Source: JABDFW01 sp035550215 (GTDB lineage: Bacteria > Bacteroidota > Bacteroidia > Chitinophagales > Chitinophagaceae). From it: 64,000 nucleotides of DNA. The position numbers and the translations under genes were made by a program. The stretch is taken from contig DASZPM010000028.1 of the NCBI GenBank assembly GCA_035550215.1, positions 269,349 to 333,348 on the forward strand, read 5' to 3'. The notes under the pieces were generated by a model. It searched no databases and was not told the DNA's origin. It saw nothing but the letters and a program-made list of their open reading frames with translations. Of this stretch, positions 52,701 to 62,713 are shown one piece after another (within the stretch, counting starts at the first letter, position 1; each line of letters opens with the position of its first letter).

Positions 52701-53321
52701 TTAGGGTACATGTATATATTTATGTATCTGCAGGCTTAGTTCCCAGGCGGGGTGTGCTTTTATATAATTTATTATTAATGGTGTAACCACCGCTTCCTTG
52801 CTCCATTCCGGCTGAAGATATAGTTTACAGCCCGGTGACATAAGCGCTGCATATTTTTCGCCCCACTCAAAATCGCTCTTATTATAAATAATTACTTTTA
52901 ACTCGTTAGCTTCAGGCAATACCGCGTCCAGGGGTTCTTTAAATTTTTTTGGTGAAAGGCATATCCAGTCCCACGAGCCACTTAATGGAGAAGAACCTGA
53001 AGTTTCAATATGGGTTTTAAGACCGGCAGCATGCAGGGCGGTAGTCAGGCCGGTAAGATTATGCATGAGGGGTTCACCCCCGGTTATTACCACAATTTCA
53101 GCAGGCGTTTGTTTTACCTCGTTAACCAGGCTTTTAACAGAATGCAGTGGGTGCCTGCCCTCGTCCCAGCTTTCTTTTACATCGCACCAAAAGCATCCTA
53201 CGTCACAACCGCCCAACCGTATAAAATAGGCAGCCCTGCCCTGGTGAAAGCCTTCGCCCTGCAGCGTGTAAAAGCTTTCCATAACCGGCAGGGTGGTTGT
53301 ATTAGTTGCATTATCAATCAT
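52701..53321 (-). CDS. queE: 7-carboxy-7-deazaguanine synthase
   Basis: The 206-residue radical-SAM enzyme makes 7-carboxy-7-deazaguanine in queuosine synthesis. The iron-sulfur cysteines are at residues 39, 43 and 46 (GGCDVGCFWCD), preceded by FYTLQGEGFHQGRAAYFIRL. VVITGGEPLMHN binds SAM, and IETSGSSPLSGSWDWICLSP follows. It overlaps folD by 4 bp (ATGA), so the two are translationally coupled even though their pathways differ. Other queuosine genes are not adjacent. Confidence 0.93.
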   Translation of the reverse strand: MIDNATNTTTLPVMESFYTLQGEGFHQGRAAYFIRLGGCDVGCFWCDVKESWDEGRHPLHSVKSLVNEVKQTPAEIVVITGGEPLMHNLTGLTTALHAAGLKTHIETSGSSPLSGSWDWICLSPKKFKEPLDAVLPEANELKVIIYNKSDFEWGEKYAALMSPGCKLYLQPEWSKEAVVTPLIINYIKAHPAWELSLQIHKYIHVP

Positions 53322-54196
53322 TGCTCTCTTTTCAAGTATGCCTGCAGCGTATTTTTTAAAAGGCCGGCTATTGTCATTAAGCCAACCCCTCCGGGTACAG
53401 GTGTGATGGCCGAAGCTTTCCCGGAAACTTCTGTAAAGGCTACATCTCCTTTAAGGCGAAATCCTTTTTTCGCGGTAGGGTCATCCACGCGCGTTATCCC
53501 TACATCTATCACAATAGCGCCTTCTTTAACCATACCGGCTTTTACAAATTCCGGCCGGCCTAAAGCCGCGACCAGGATATCTGCCTGCAGGCAAATTTCT
53601 GCAAGGTTTTTGGTGTGTGAATGGCAGATTGTTACCGTACAATTGCCGTATTTGCTGTTGCTGCTTAGTAAAATGCTCATCGGCCTGCCCACAATATTGC
53701 TTCTGCCCACTACTACCGCGTGTTTACCTTTAGTGTCAATATTAAAATGTTCCAGCATCAGCATAATGCCATAAGGGGTGGCCGGTATAAATGTTTCAAG
53801 GCCCTGCACCAGTTTGCCTATACTTATGGGGTGAAACCCGTCAACATCTTTTGCCGGGGCAATACCTTCAATTACTTTTTGCTCATTTATTTGTTTGGGC
53901 AGCGGTAATTGCACTAAAATGCCATCTATTGAAGGATTATTATTGAGTTCTTCAATTTTCTGCAGTAAGGTACCTTCCTCTGTATCACTTTCAAACCTTA
54001 CAAGGGTAGATTCAAACCCTATTTCAGCGCAGGTTTTTATTTTGCTTGCCACATAGGTTTCGCTTGCCCCGTTATGGCCAACCAGCACTGCAGCAAGGTG
54101 CGGCCGCCTTTTGCCGCCCGAGATTATCTGCTCAACTTGTTGCTTAATATGCTCTTTTACAGCTTGTGACGCTATTTTTCCATCAAGTAATAACAT
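53318..54196 (-). CDS. folD: Bifunctional methylenetetrahydrofolate dehydrogenase/cyclohydrolase
   Basis: The 292-residue protein interconverts methylene-, methenyl- and formyl-tetrahydrofolate. Family segments are LAAVLVGHNGASETYVASKI (with the catalytic Lys in YVASK), DGILVQLPLPKQINEQKVIE, KDVDGFHPISIGKL, HAVVVGRSNIVGRPMSILL (NADP site) and TPVPGGVGLMTIAGLLKNT. Length is normal. A promoter box ends 4 bp before its ATG, so the folD-queE message should be leaderless. Confidence 0.96.
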   Translation of the reverse strand: MLLLDGKIASQAVKEHIKQQVEQIISGGKRRPHLAAVLVGHNGASETYVASKIKTCAEIGFESTLVRFESDTEEGTLLQKIEELNNNPSIDGILVQLPLPKQINEQKVIEGIAPAKDVDGFHPISIGKLVQGLETFIPATPYGIMLMLEHFNIDTKGKHAVVVGRSNIVGRPMSILLSSNSKYGNCTVTICHSHTKNLAEICLQADILVAALGRPEFVKAGMVKEGAIVIDVGITRVDDPTAKKGFRLKGDVAFTEVSGKASAITPVPGGVGLMTIAGLLKNTLQAYLKREQ

Positions 54197-54200
54197 GGCG

Positions 54201-54232
54201 CAAAAGTATTATATATTAAATAACGCTTTCAA
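54201..54232 (-). promoter_or_regulatory. Promoter candidate for folD-queE (-33 and -7)
   Basis: On the reverse strand TTG (54230-54232) is followed after 21 bp by TACTTTTG (54201-54208), an exact TAnnTTTG box. Four bases separate the box from the folD ATG. Both elements and the spacing match the thiolase promoter candidate. Confidence 0.55.
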
Positions 54233-54629
54233 TTTGTTGTAAACTCTTTTTCCATCAGTATTACTAGCTATCCTATTATTAAAATATTTTAAACATAGGG
54301 CAGTAAAACAGACCTAAAATGATAGAAAGAAACGTAGAAATGGTTTTTTTTGAAAAAAATTTAAATACTTAAAAAAATTTAATCTTGTAATTTTTTGCCT
54401 TTTTTAGGCAGCATTATCATGCAAACAGGCTAATCAACCATTTGTCAGGTAAATAATTAAATATATTTTTATTTTTAATATAAAAAAGGTTTTTACAAAT
54501 GCAGCAGATTGCCTGCCTGTTTTGTCTTCTAAAATGTTAATGCGAAATTAACGGCGCGTTAAATTTTTTTAAATATTTGTGGTTTAGCCACTATATTTAC
54601 ACGCATAATTTTTTAAAAACTATAGTCAC
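54233..54629. other. AT-rich intergenic region upstream of the SusC/SusD operon
   Basis: About 400 bp of very AT-rich DNA with homopolymer runs and no reading frame of interest. A short TGCCT-TTTT-AGGCA hairpin lies near 54395-54410. TATATTTA at 54592-54599 is a one-mismatch -7 box before the SusC gene, but no well-spaced -33 element is seen. No sigma/anti-sigma or regulator gene is here. Confidence 0.45.
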
Positions 54630-57600
54630 ATGAGAAAAATTGTAAGTTTATTACTTGTGCTACTGCTATCTGTATCGATAGCCATAGCGCAAACCCGTAC
54701 CGTTACCGGCATCATAACTGATGTGAACGGGGCTCCGATGGGTTTCGCTACTGTTACAGTAAAGGGAACGAAAGTTGCCACTGCTGCCGACCCCAACGGC
54801 AAATTTTCCATTAAAGCTAAAACCGGGGATGTACTTGTAGTTACATCTGCCAACGCTGACCCCAAAGAGGTTACAGTAGGTGCAGATAATAACATTACTG
54901 TACAGCTAACGCTTAAAACTACTGAGTTATCAACAGTGGTTGTAACCTCGCTGGGTATTAAAAGGGAAGCAAAATCATTAGGTTACAGTGTTGCTACTGT
55001 AAATTCTGACCAGCTTAACATTTCAAAACCTATTAATGTTGCACAGGGCCTGATTGGCCAGGTATCCGGTGCTCAAATAAGCATTATAAACAACGGAGTT
55101 GATCCGCAGATTCGCCTGCAGTTACGTGGTGAAAGGCACATCAACTACGACAACCAGGCATTACTGGTGGTTGATGGTATGCTGGTAAGAAATGATTTCC
55201 TTGCCTCAATTAATCCTGAAGACATTGATAACATTTCTGTTCTTAAGGGTGCCAGCGCCTCGGCTTTGTATGGTTCTGAGGCTACCAATGGTGTGGTAAT
55301 AGTAACTACTAAAAGGGGCAGCAAAAATGGCAAGCCGAGGATAACCGTAGGTCAAACTGTTACCGCTGAAGAAATGGCTTATTTCCCATCACTGCAAACT
55401 ACTTATTCAGGGTACGGTGGCGAGTTGGGTACATTCTTTGCCGGCACTCCTTACGCATTTAACTCAACTGATCCTTACACAGGGTTTACAAATTATATAC
55501 CTTTTGAAAACCAGCAATATGGCGCTCCATTTGACGGTGACCCAAATAAAGGGTACATCGGCTCTCCAAATGAAAACGGCGAAGTTTTTAAAGTGCCGTT
55601 TAAAGCGCAGCCTGAAGACCCCCGCAGGGCATTTTTTGTAACTGGCTGGACCACACAAAGCGATGCGTCAATTTCTTCGGGTGATGCCCAAAATTCTAAC
55701 TTTGTTGGTTTGCAGTATGCCAATGTAAAAGGCACCATGCCAAAAGATATGGCTCAACGGGCTAACGTTCGGTTTGCTGGAAAGCGTACCTACGGTATCT
55801 TTTCTATAGACTACACTATCAACTATTCTCATAAGCTTACAAATACAGTAGGCAACGATTTTAACGGCACTCCGGTTTACTGGAACCTCTTAAATACCCC
55901 TGCCAACATACCTATTACCATGCTTAAAGATTGGTATAACCCAACTTCATGGGCAAATGCCAACTATTATTATAATGCTTATTATGCCAACCCCTACTGG
56001 GCGATTGATAATTCGCGCGTAATAAATAAAATTGATAACCTCCAGGGCGCGTTTACAGCATCTGTTAAAGCTACCCCCTGGTTGAGCATTAACTACACTT
56101 TAGGCGCTTTGTTTACAACAACGGTATACAAGCAAACACTTAACGGTGTACAGTTTAACGACTTTGAAAGTTCGGACCCATGGGGAGAAGGTAACTACCA
56201 GTCTGGAGGTAACAAGCCCGGGTCTGTTAGTGACCAGTCAGTTTATCAAAAGCGTATTGAACAAAACATTTCTTTAAGCTTCCAGCATAAATTTGGTGCA
56301 TTTGACACAAGGTTGATTGTAGGTAATGATATTTGGGACCGCTATTCAAACCAGCAGTACGACAATAACAGCAACTTGTATATACCAGGCCTTTTTAACG
56401 TTGCTTACGGCTCTAACATAACATTAGGAAATGTTTCACAGGGCATCTCTGAATCACGCCTTATAGGTGGTTATGCTGACCTTAGCGTTGATTATAAAGA
56501 CTTCCTGTTCTTGCACGCTAACTATCGTCGCGACTATTCATCACTGCTTGCACCGGGTAACAACAGTTACGATGTGTATGGTGTAGATGGTGCGTTTGCC
56601 TTTACTGATGTTATCAAGTCACTAAAAAACAGCAGTTGGTTATCATTTGGTAAAGTAAGGGTTGCTTACAGTAAAACAGGACAGATTACCGCGAATCCGT
56701 ATTCAACTGTAAATACTTTCGGCCTGTCCGGCGGTTTCCCTTACGGCAGCCTTGCTTCTCTGTCATTAAGCGGTACATACAACAACCCGTCTCTTGTTCC
56801 TGAAAAAACGATAGAAAACGAAGTTGGTATCGAACTGGGCCTTTTAAAGAATCATTTGAATGTGAATGCCACTTATTATACTGATGACAACTCAGAACAG
56901 ATTTTCCCGGTGAACATTACTACTGCCACAGGTTACAGCAGCGCCTATGTAAATGCAGCGGAAACAAAATCACATGGCTGGGAGTTTGATGTTAAGTGGA
57001 ACAGGATTGTAAATACAAAAACCGGTTTACGCTGGGATATGGCTGCTAACTTCGCTATACAGGAAACTAAAGTTATCGGTTTGCTTGGCGGCGTGAAAGA
57101 CTTTAATATTGGTAACTCAAATCACGCAATAGTTGGCATGACTTTCCCGCAGATGTATGTGTCTGACCTCAACCGCGACCCCCAGGGGCATGTAATTGTT
57201 GATGCCACTACAGGGTTGCCAAGCTTAAGCGGAAACCTTATAGCAGCAGGTAATACTACCCCAAAATATATTTTGGGCTTAACCAGTACTTTAACATATA
57301 AAGAGCTTACCCTGCAAGTAATTGCCGATTACAAAGGCGGTTATGTATTCTATAATAATGCTGAACAAAATCTTGATTTTACAGGTGCTTCTGCTCACAC
57401 AGCCACCAATGGTCGTCAAAACTTTATTTACCCGAATTCAGTTATTGAGGACGCTAATGGTAAGTTTACGCCGAATACTTCAGTTTATACACAGGACGGT
57501 AATATCGGTTTTTGGGTATATTCTCCTTACAGAAAAGCCGGTACTTCTTATGTTGAAAATGCTGCGGCCTGGAAAATCAGAACAATAAGTCTTACTTATG

Positions 57601-57809
57601 ATTTTACACACCTGTTTAAGCAATACAAATTTGTACAGGGCGTTAAGTTGACAGCTATGTGCAATAATGTGTTCATGTTCAGGCCAAAGGAAAATGACTT
57701 TACCGACCCTGAATTTAACTATAATAACGCCAACGGGTATGGGTATAATACATACTACCAGTTACCCCCAACAAGACAGTTTACTGGCGTGTTAACGCTT
57801 AACTTCTAA
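54630..57809 (+). CDS. SusC/RagA-family TonB-linked outer-membrane protein
   Basis: The 1059-residue protein has a signal peptide (MRKIVSLLLVLLLSVSIAIAQ). A carboxypeptidase-regulatory-like domain follows (TVTGIITDVNGAPMGFATVT, about 22-105). The SusC plug carries VVVTSLGIKREAKSLGYSVA and the hallmark LKGASASALYGSEATNGVVI near 205. A 22-strand barrel completes the protein and ends QFTGVLTLNF. It forms the barrel under the SusD lid and imports oligomers with TonB energy. No glycosidase or peptidase follows in the operon, so the substrate cannot be guessed. Confidence 0.96.
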   Translation: MRKIVSLLLVLLLSVSIAIAQTRTVTGIITDVNGAPMGFATVTVKGTKVATAADPNGKFSIKAKTGDVLVVTSANADPKEVTVGADNNITVQLTLKTTELSTVVVTSLGIKREAKSLGYSVATVNSDQLNISKPINVAQGLIGQVSGAQISIINNGVDPQIRLQLRGERHINYDNQALLVVDGMLVRNDFLASINPEDIDNISVLKGASASALYGSEATNGVVIVTTKRGSKNGKPRITVGQTVTAEEMAYFPSLQTTYSGYGGELGTFFAGTPYAFNSTDPYTGFTNYIPFENQQYGAPFDGDPNKGYIGSPNENGEVFKVPFKAQPEDPRRAFFVTGWTTQSDASISSGDAQNSNFVGLQYANVKGTMPKDMAQRANVRFAGKRTYGIFSIDYTINYSHKLTNTVGNDFNGTPVYWNLLNTPANIPITMLKDWYNPTSWANANYYYNAYYANPYWAIDNSRVINKIDNLQGAFTASVKATPWLSINYTLGALFTTTVYKQTLNGVQFNDFESSDPWGEGNYQSGGNKPGSVSDQSVYQKRIEQNISLSFQHKFGAFDTRLIVGNDIWDRYSNQQYDNNSNLYIPGLFNVAYGSNITLGNVSQGISESRLIGGYADLSVDYKDFLFLHANYRRDYSSLLAPGNNSYDVYGVDGAFAFTDVIKSLKNSSWLSFGKVRVAYSKTGQITANPYSTVNTFGLSGGFPYGSLASLSLSGTYNNPSLVPEKTIENEVGIELGLLKNHLNVNATYYTDDNSEQIFPVNITTATGYSSAYVNAAETKSHGWEFDVKWNRIVNTKTGLRWDMAANFAIQETKVIGLLGGVKDFNIGNSNHAIVGMTFPQMYVSDLNRDPQGHVIVDATTGLPSLSGNLIAAGNTTPKYILGLTSTLTYKELTLQVIADYKGGYVFYNNAEQNLDFTGASAHTATNGRQNFIYPNSVIEDANGKFTPNTSVYTQDGNIGFWVYSPYRKAGTSYVENAAAWKIRTISLTYDFTHLFKQYKFVQGVKLTAMCNNVFMFRPKENDFTDPEFNYNNANGYGYNTYYQLPPTRQFTGVLTLNF

Positions 57810-57825
57810 ACTTTTGTTATTAAAC

Positions 57826-59397
57826 ATGAATATTAAAAACAAGCGCATGAAAAAGTTAATGTATATATCTATAATAGCAGTTGTTGCAGGGCTGGGTTGT
57901 AAAAAAGGGTTTTTGAGCGAGCTGCAAAATAACCCTAATTCGCCAACCACCAGCGCGGCTACGGTTCAGTTAGTGCTACCGGGCACAATAACTTCGCTCG
58001 TTGGTATTTTAAATGGTGTTGGCAGCGGTAACTATCAATTTCAGGCAGCATGGGAAGGCTACTGGAACTATTCCGGCGGCTATTCCTTCAACCAAACCGT
58101 GCAGGAATATATAATGACCAACACTACCCCTCAAATATGGGATGGGTATTATGGTGTTCTTACCAATCTTAATGTAATAAAACAACAGGCCAATGCGTCT
58201 GCATCACTTTCAAATTATGGAGATATTGCCAGCATACTTGGGGCAATATGCTATAAAGGTTTAGTGGATGCATATAATGATGTGCCTTATAGCGAAGCCT
58301 TAAAGGGGTCAGGTAATTTTTATCCTAAATATGATAAAGGCTCTGATATTTACGACAGCATCGTTGCCAACCTGGATGCAGCTATGGCAGATATCACTGC
58401 CAACATGTCAAATGCAAGCGTGGTTACTCCAGGTAATGACGACGCAATGTTTGGCGGAGATATGAGCATGTGGGTGAAGTTTGCCAATACTGTTAAACTC
58501 AAATGTTTAGTTCAGCAGTCTGCAGTAAGTGCAAAACAGGCTTATTTAACCAGCGAAGCAGGCAAAACAAATTCGTACGGGTACCTGGACGAGGACGCAC
58601 TTGTTAATCCTAATAGCGGATATAATACAACCCAGCCGAGCCCTATGTACGCCAATTTCGGTGTTTCTGCTTCGGGCGGCTTAAACGGGACCTATAATTA
58701 TATACGTGCAGGCGGCTTTGCTCTTGATTTTTATAAAAACAACAGCGATCCGAGACTTGGATATTTTTACTCAGTAAAGGGAACCCAGCCAACCGATGAC
58801 AACTATTATGCTCAATCTTCTGATGTGAACGATTATTACGGTGATTACCTGGGAATACAGGTAACACAGCCTACTAAAGGCTCCGGCATAGGGCCAGGGC
58901 TTATTAAGAACAAAACTGGTAACCAGGCAGCAGTAATGATGCTGGCAGCTGAAAGCTACTTTGTACAAGCTGAAGCCGCTGTAAGAGGTTATCTGCCAGG
59001 AGGTAGCGGTGCAGCGCATACCGCATATAACAATGGTATTGTAGCTTCTATGGAGTATCTTGGTATACCAAACGCTGCAGCGGCTGCTGCTACTTATGAG
59101 GCTCAGGCTACAACATACATTGCGTGGCCAACAGCAACAGCAGACCAGATACATACTATAATTTATCAAAAGTGGGCCGCTTTAAACGGTATAAGCTGCC
59201 AGGAGGGTTGGAACGACTGGAGAAGGACTGGCTACCCGAATGTACCTGGCACAAAATCTCCAACCGCTACGCAAAAGCAAATGCCTTACAGGTATTACTA
59301 CCCGGTTGAGGAGCCTAATGACAATGCTGATGCTTGGCAGGCCGCCGGTGGTGACAAAGTAAATCCTTATACTGATAAAATTTTCTGGATGCCTTAG
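57826..59397 (+). CDS. SusD/RagB-family nutrient-binding lipoprotein
   Basis: The 523-residue product has a lipoprotein signal with the lipobox VVAGLGC at about residues 19-25 from the ATG at 57826; a second ATG at 57847 would give a more compact signal. The body is of the SusD-like_2 type (ELQNNPNSPTTSAATVQLVL, AICYKGLVDAYNDVPYSEAL, AAESYFVQAEAAVRGYLPGG). The W-rich end EGWNDWRRTGYPNVP and PYRYYYPVEEPN is typical. It is the surface lid of the SusC transporter encoded just upstream. A TTG upstream at 57814 is less likely as start. Confidence 0.95.
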   Translation: MNIKNKRMKKLMYISIIAVVAGLGCKKGFLSELQNNPNSPTTSAATVQLVLPGTITSLVGILNGVGSGNYQFQAAWEGYWNYSGGYSFNQTVQEYIMTNTTPQIWDGYYGVLTNLNVIKQQANASASLSNYGDIASILGAICYKGLVDAYNDVPYSEALKGSGNFYPKYDKGSDIYDSIVANLDAAMADITANMSNASVVTPGNDDAMFGGDMSMWVKFANTVKLKCLVQQSAVSAKQAYLTSEAGKTNSYGYLDEDALVNPNSGYNTTQPSPMYANFGVSASGGLNGTYNYIRAGGFALDFYKNNSDPRLGYFYSVKGTQPTDDNYYAQSSDVNDYYGDYLGIQVTQPTKGSGIGPGLIKNKTGNQAAVMMLAAESYFVQAEAAVRGYLPGGSGAAHTAYNNGIVASMEYLGIPNAAAAAATYEAQATTYIAWPTATADQIHTIIYQKWAALNGISCQEGWNDWRRTGYPNVPGTKSPTATQKQMPYRYYYPVEEPNDNADAWQAAGGDKVNPYTDKIFWMP

Positions 59398-59450
59398 GGA
59401 TTTCTTTAAATTCACTATAATTTGATTAATTACGTGGAAAAAAAAATATC

Positions 59451-60410
59451 ATGAAAAAAATAAAAATAAATAAAGTATTAACGGGGCTGGGAGCGCTGCT
59501 AGTGATGACTTCTTTAAGTTCTTGTTTGAAAAATGGTGCTTATTACACCGATTTTTCTACACCTGCGGGGTCCATATACCTGCCGCTGGCAGCGACCAAC
59601 AACAATAGCGTAGTAGCCTTTTCGTACGATGCAAGCTTGGCGCAGGCTACAATGCCGATAGTAGTAGATGTTGCATCCCCCAATACGCCTTCTACCCAAA
59701 CTACGGCTACAATTGCAATTGATGCTGATTATTTAACCTCTTATAATACGGCAAACGGTACAGATTTTGAGGTAATGCCTGACAGTGTTTATACACTAAG
59801 CAAAATGGATATGACTGTGCCAGCAGGCAAAAGAATAGACAGTGCAATAGCTACGTTCTATATTCCAAAAATGGACTTAACGCACAATTACGTATTACCA
59901 ATTACAATTTCAAACGCTTCATTACCAATTGAACAGTGGAACCATTTGCTGCTGTATATCGCCGTAAAAAATAAATACGATGGTGTTTATCAGGTTACGG
60001 GTACAATGGTTGATGCAGCAAATGCGGGATTAACCGGGTATTACCCCTGGACAGTTGAGTTAGTGACCAGCGGCCCCAACAGCGTTGTGCTTACTGATCC
60101 TACAAATGGGCCTATACATTTAATTTTATCCGGCGGGTCGCTTTCTTACTATGGCGGCTTCGGGGTAATATTTAATTTTGACCCTTCGGGCAGCGGTAAG
60201 GTTAACAGCGTTGTTAATTATTACGGTAACCCGTCCAGCGCCGGCAATACGCGTTCAGGTTCAATAGATCCTACAGGCGTTAATAAATGGGATCCCTCTA
60301 CCAAGAACATGGACGTAAGTTATTTCATGACGCAGCCGTCTGTTATAACAACACCGCCATATGTACGTACTTCGTTTACAGAGCACTATAAATATCTGCA
60401 TCCGAGATAA
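59451..60410 (+). CDS. DUF1735-domain surface lipoprotein (SusE/F-position)
   Basis: The 319-residue protein has a lipoprotein signal (VLTGLGALLVMTSLSSC). A DUF1735-like beta-sandwich follows (about 40-165: SIYLPLAATNNNSVVAFSYD, DSAIATFYIPKMDLTHNYVL), and then a C-terminal domain of about 140 residues like those of BT_3987-type proteins. Third genes of SusCD operons often encode such glycan- or protein-binding lipoproteins. It is 53 bp after SusD and is followed by a terminator. Confidence 0.85.
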   Translation: MKKIKINKVLTGLGALLVMTSLSSCLKNGAYYTDFSTPAGSIYLPLAATNNNSVVAFSYDASLAQATMPIVVDVASPNTPSTQTTATIAIDADYLTSYNTANGTDFEVMPDSVYTLSKMDMTVPAGKRIDSAIATFYIPKMDLTHNYVLPITISNASLPIEQWNHLLLYIAVKNKYDGVYQVTGTMVDAANAGLTGYYPWTVELVTSGPNSVVLTDPTNGPIHLILSGGSLSYYGGFGVIFNFDPSGSGKVNSVVNYYGNPSSAGNTRSGSIDPTGVNKWDPSTKNMDVSYFMTQPSVITTPPYVRTSFTEHYKYLHPR

Positions 60411-60432
60411 TACGTAATGCAAATTTGATAAT

Positions 60433-60466
60433 AAGAGGCTGTCTCATAAGTAGAGAACAGCCTCTT
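60433..60466 (+). terminator. Hairpin terminator after the SusCD operon
   Basis: AAGAGGCTGT and ACAGCCTCTT form a perfect 10-bp stem around a 14-base loop and are followed by TTC-rich DNA, 22 bp after the DUF1735 gene. The sequence also resembles the ends of some Bacteroidota insertion sequences (GAGGCTGTCTCA), but no transposase is near. Confidence 0.75.
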
Positions 60467-60644
60467 TCTATTAGGGTAGATGTGGAAATCAATCTTTATT
60501 TACTCGATTTTCAACTCCTTATTTTAGTAATGATACTTCCTCTTGTTTGTTTAATGGCTTTAAGTGTAAGAAAATGAAGGTGAATGCCGTTTAGTAAAAA
60601 CAATGTTAAACTAATTCAGTAAACCTTGCGCCAGGCGCTTACGT

Positions 60645-62687
60645 ATGGTAAATTTGATAATGACAAAACGGGCTTTGAGTGCGATAACACTGGCATTGTT
60701 TTATACAGGCATTTTTTGCCAGTCTGTGTATCCAACAAATCAGAAAACGGGCCAGTTGAGTTATTCTATGATATTTGGCCCAGGCGGCCTAAACCCAATC
60801 TACCGGTTTGTTTTGAAAATGACAGTTGACTGTTCGGAGTCTGCGCCGGGGCTGTTTCAATTATACATAAATGATCTTGAAAACCAGGCATCTTCTTTTT
60901 CCGTAGCATGGCAATTAGACTCCGCTTCAAACGACATAAAAGTAGCCGACCCATGTATTGTTCTTCCGGTGGCACCATGCCGCAGGATATGTTACTATCA
61001 TGCCGACGCTGTATTACCCTTTAACACTGCCGGGTATAGTGTTTTTTACCCCGACTGCTGCAGGGATTACTATCAAAATCTGCGTACTGATTTTAATGCG
61101 TCAATTTACGATGGCAACCTTCTTAAATCCAGTTGGAGTGCGGATGACCCCACGCGGCCCGGTGCCGGGTATATTTATAATAGCATTGCCTATCTTTTTA
61201 GTATTCCTTCCAGGTTTAAGGTTAACAAAAACAGCAGCCCCGTATTTGATAATAGCGGCGATACAGTGCTGAATATATGCCGAAATACCGAATTTGGACA
61301 TCTTTTTACTGCAACCGACCCCGACGGCGATTCGCTTGTGTATAGCCTTACCCCGGCAAAGATTTTTTCGGCCTATGGCCAGCGGGCAAGTATTATTATT
61401 CAAAGCACGGGTAATATTCACGATGCTATGTATAACGGGCCGTTGTATTCCCCAGACTATCCGTTGGGTATGGGCGTTTCTATTGACCCAAAAACGGGTT
61501 TTGTGCACGGCGCAATAAGCGATACAGGTAGCTTTTTACTAACAGTAGGTGTTAGCGAGTACCGTAACGGATCGTTGGTAACACAACTTCCAATTACCCG
61601 TGATATGGTAATTAAGGTATTTGACTGCGACAAATTACCCTTACCCAAAGCTAATATCCCGCCGCTGATAAACAGTTGCAATGCAACCACTGTATTATTG
61701 CCCAACAATACTACCCCCTATCATCCCGAGCTATATTGGGATAACAATACATACTTGTGGGATTTGGGGGATGGTGATACGTCGCAGGTGAGATATCCCT
61801 TGCATACGTACGACACTGGTACGTATAATATAAGGCTGATAACCATGGCCGGTTACCGGTGTGCGGATACAGCATACAGCAAGCTGCTTGTGTACCCGTC
61901 AGTACATCCGTCTTTTGCAATAGACGGTAATGGGTGCACTGGCCAGCCGGTTAGATTTATAAATACGTCAACAACGGACATAGGACAGGTAAACAGCCTG
62001 CTTTGGACATTTACAAACTTAAAGGATAGCAGCTATTTTACCTCTGCGCTAAGCACACCCACTTATGCATTTAAGGTTCCGGATCAAACGTATTCAGCTA
62101 TATTGGACATAACTACAACCAGGGGTTGTGAAGCAATGGACACGCAGTATATAAATATAAGGCAGTCGCCGCTGCGGCTTCAAACCCATGACACTGTGGT
62201 AACCTCGGGAGTACCCTTTCGGCTGTTTGCCAATTCGGGATATGATACAACAGGCAGTACATATATATGGAGTCCCTCTGCTGGGCTGGATGACCCTTTT
62301 TCGGCTAACCCGGTAGCTACAGGCACAAACGATATAACTTACAAGGTTCAGGAGTCGAATATGTATGGATGCAGTTTAACCGATACAATACATTTAACCT
62401 ACTACAAGGGGCCCGACATTTATGTGCCCCTTGCGTTTACGCCTAACGGAGATGGAAAAAATGACATATTCCGCCCTTTTCCTGTAGGTATACAAAGGCT
62501 TGAATACTTTAGGGTTTTTGACAGGTGGGGCAACCTTGTGTACCAAACACAGGCGTATCTTGCGGGGTGGGATGGCAGCATTAACGGCAGGCAGGCCCCT
62601 GCTGGCACATACATATATGAGGTAAGGGGTAAGGATTATAACGGCAAGGTAGTATTTAAGAAAGGCCCGGTTTTGCTGATACGATAG
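60645..62687 (+). CDS. Secreted PKD-domain protein with type B T9SS (gliding-motility-type) C-terminal domain
   Basis: The 680-residue protein has a signal peptide after a short N-tail (ALSAITLALFYTGIFCQS). An unassigned cysteine-containing N-terminal region of about 330 residues follows (ADPCIVLPVAPCRRICYYHA, FYPDCCRDYYQNL, SPVFDNSGDTVLNICRNTEF, LFTATDPDGDSLVYSLTP). PKD-like domains come next (TYLWDLGDGDTSQVRYPLHT, about 370-470). The C-terminal CHU_C sorting domain (about 590-680) has IYVPLAFTPNGDGKNDIFRP and GNLVYQTQAYLAGWDGSING. It should be exported by the type IX system and act at the cell surface, perhaps in adhesion. A close paralogue follows 26 bp downstream. Confidence 0.9.
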   Translation: MVNLIMTKRALSAITLALFYTGIFCQSVYPTNQKTGQLSYSMIFGPGGLNPIYRFVLKMTVDCSESAPGLFQLYINDLENQASSFSVAWQLDSASNDIKVADPCIVLPVAPCRRICYYHADAVLPFNTAGYSVFYPDCCRDYYQNLRTDFNASIYDGNLLKSSWSADDPTRPGAGYIYNSIAYLFSIPSRFKVNKNSSPVFDNSGDTVLNICRNTEFGHLFTATDPDGDSLVYSLTPAKIFSAYGQRASIIIQSTGNIHDAMYNGPLYSPDYPLGMGVSIDPKTGFVHGAISDTGSFLLTVGVSEYRNGSLVTQLPITRDMVIKVFDCDKLPLPKANIPPLINSCNATTVLLPNNTTPYHPELYWDNNTYLWDLGDGDTSQVRYPLHTYDTGTYNIRLITMAGYRCADTAYSKLLVYPSVHPSFAIDGNGCTGQPVRFINTSTTDIGQVNSLLWTFTNLKDSSYFTSALSTPTYAFKVPDQTYSAILDITTTRGCEAMDTQYINIRQSPLRLQTHDTVVTSGVPFRLFANSGYDTTGSTYIWSPSAGLDDPFSANPVATGTNDITYKVQESNMYGCSLTDTIHLTYYKGPDIYVPLAFTPNGDGKNDIFRPFPVGIQRLEYFRVFDRWGNLVYQTQAYLAGWDGSINGRQAPAGTYIYEVRGKDYNGKVVFKKGPVLLIR

Positions 62688-62713
62688 CATTGCAGATAGC
62701 GTAAATTTATGTC

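Noticed and set aside
60433..60466. Insertion-sequence end
   Set aside because: The GAGGCTGTCTCA motif resembles some IS termini, but it is one arm of a perfect hairpin directly behind an operon and there is no second end or transposase. A terminator is the simpler reading.
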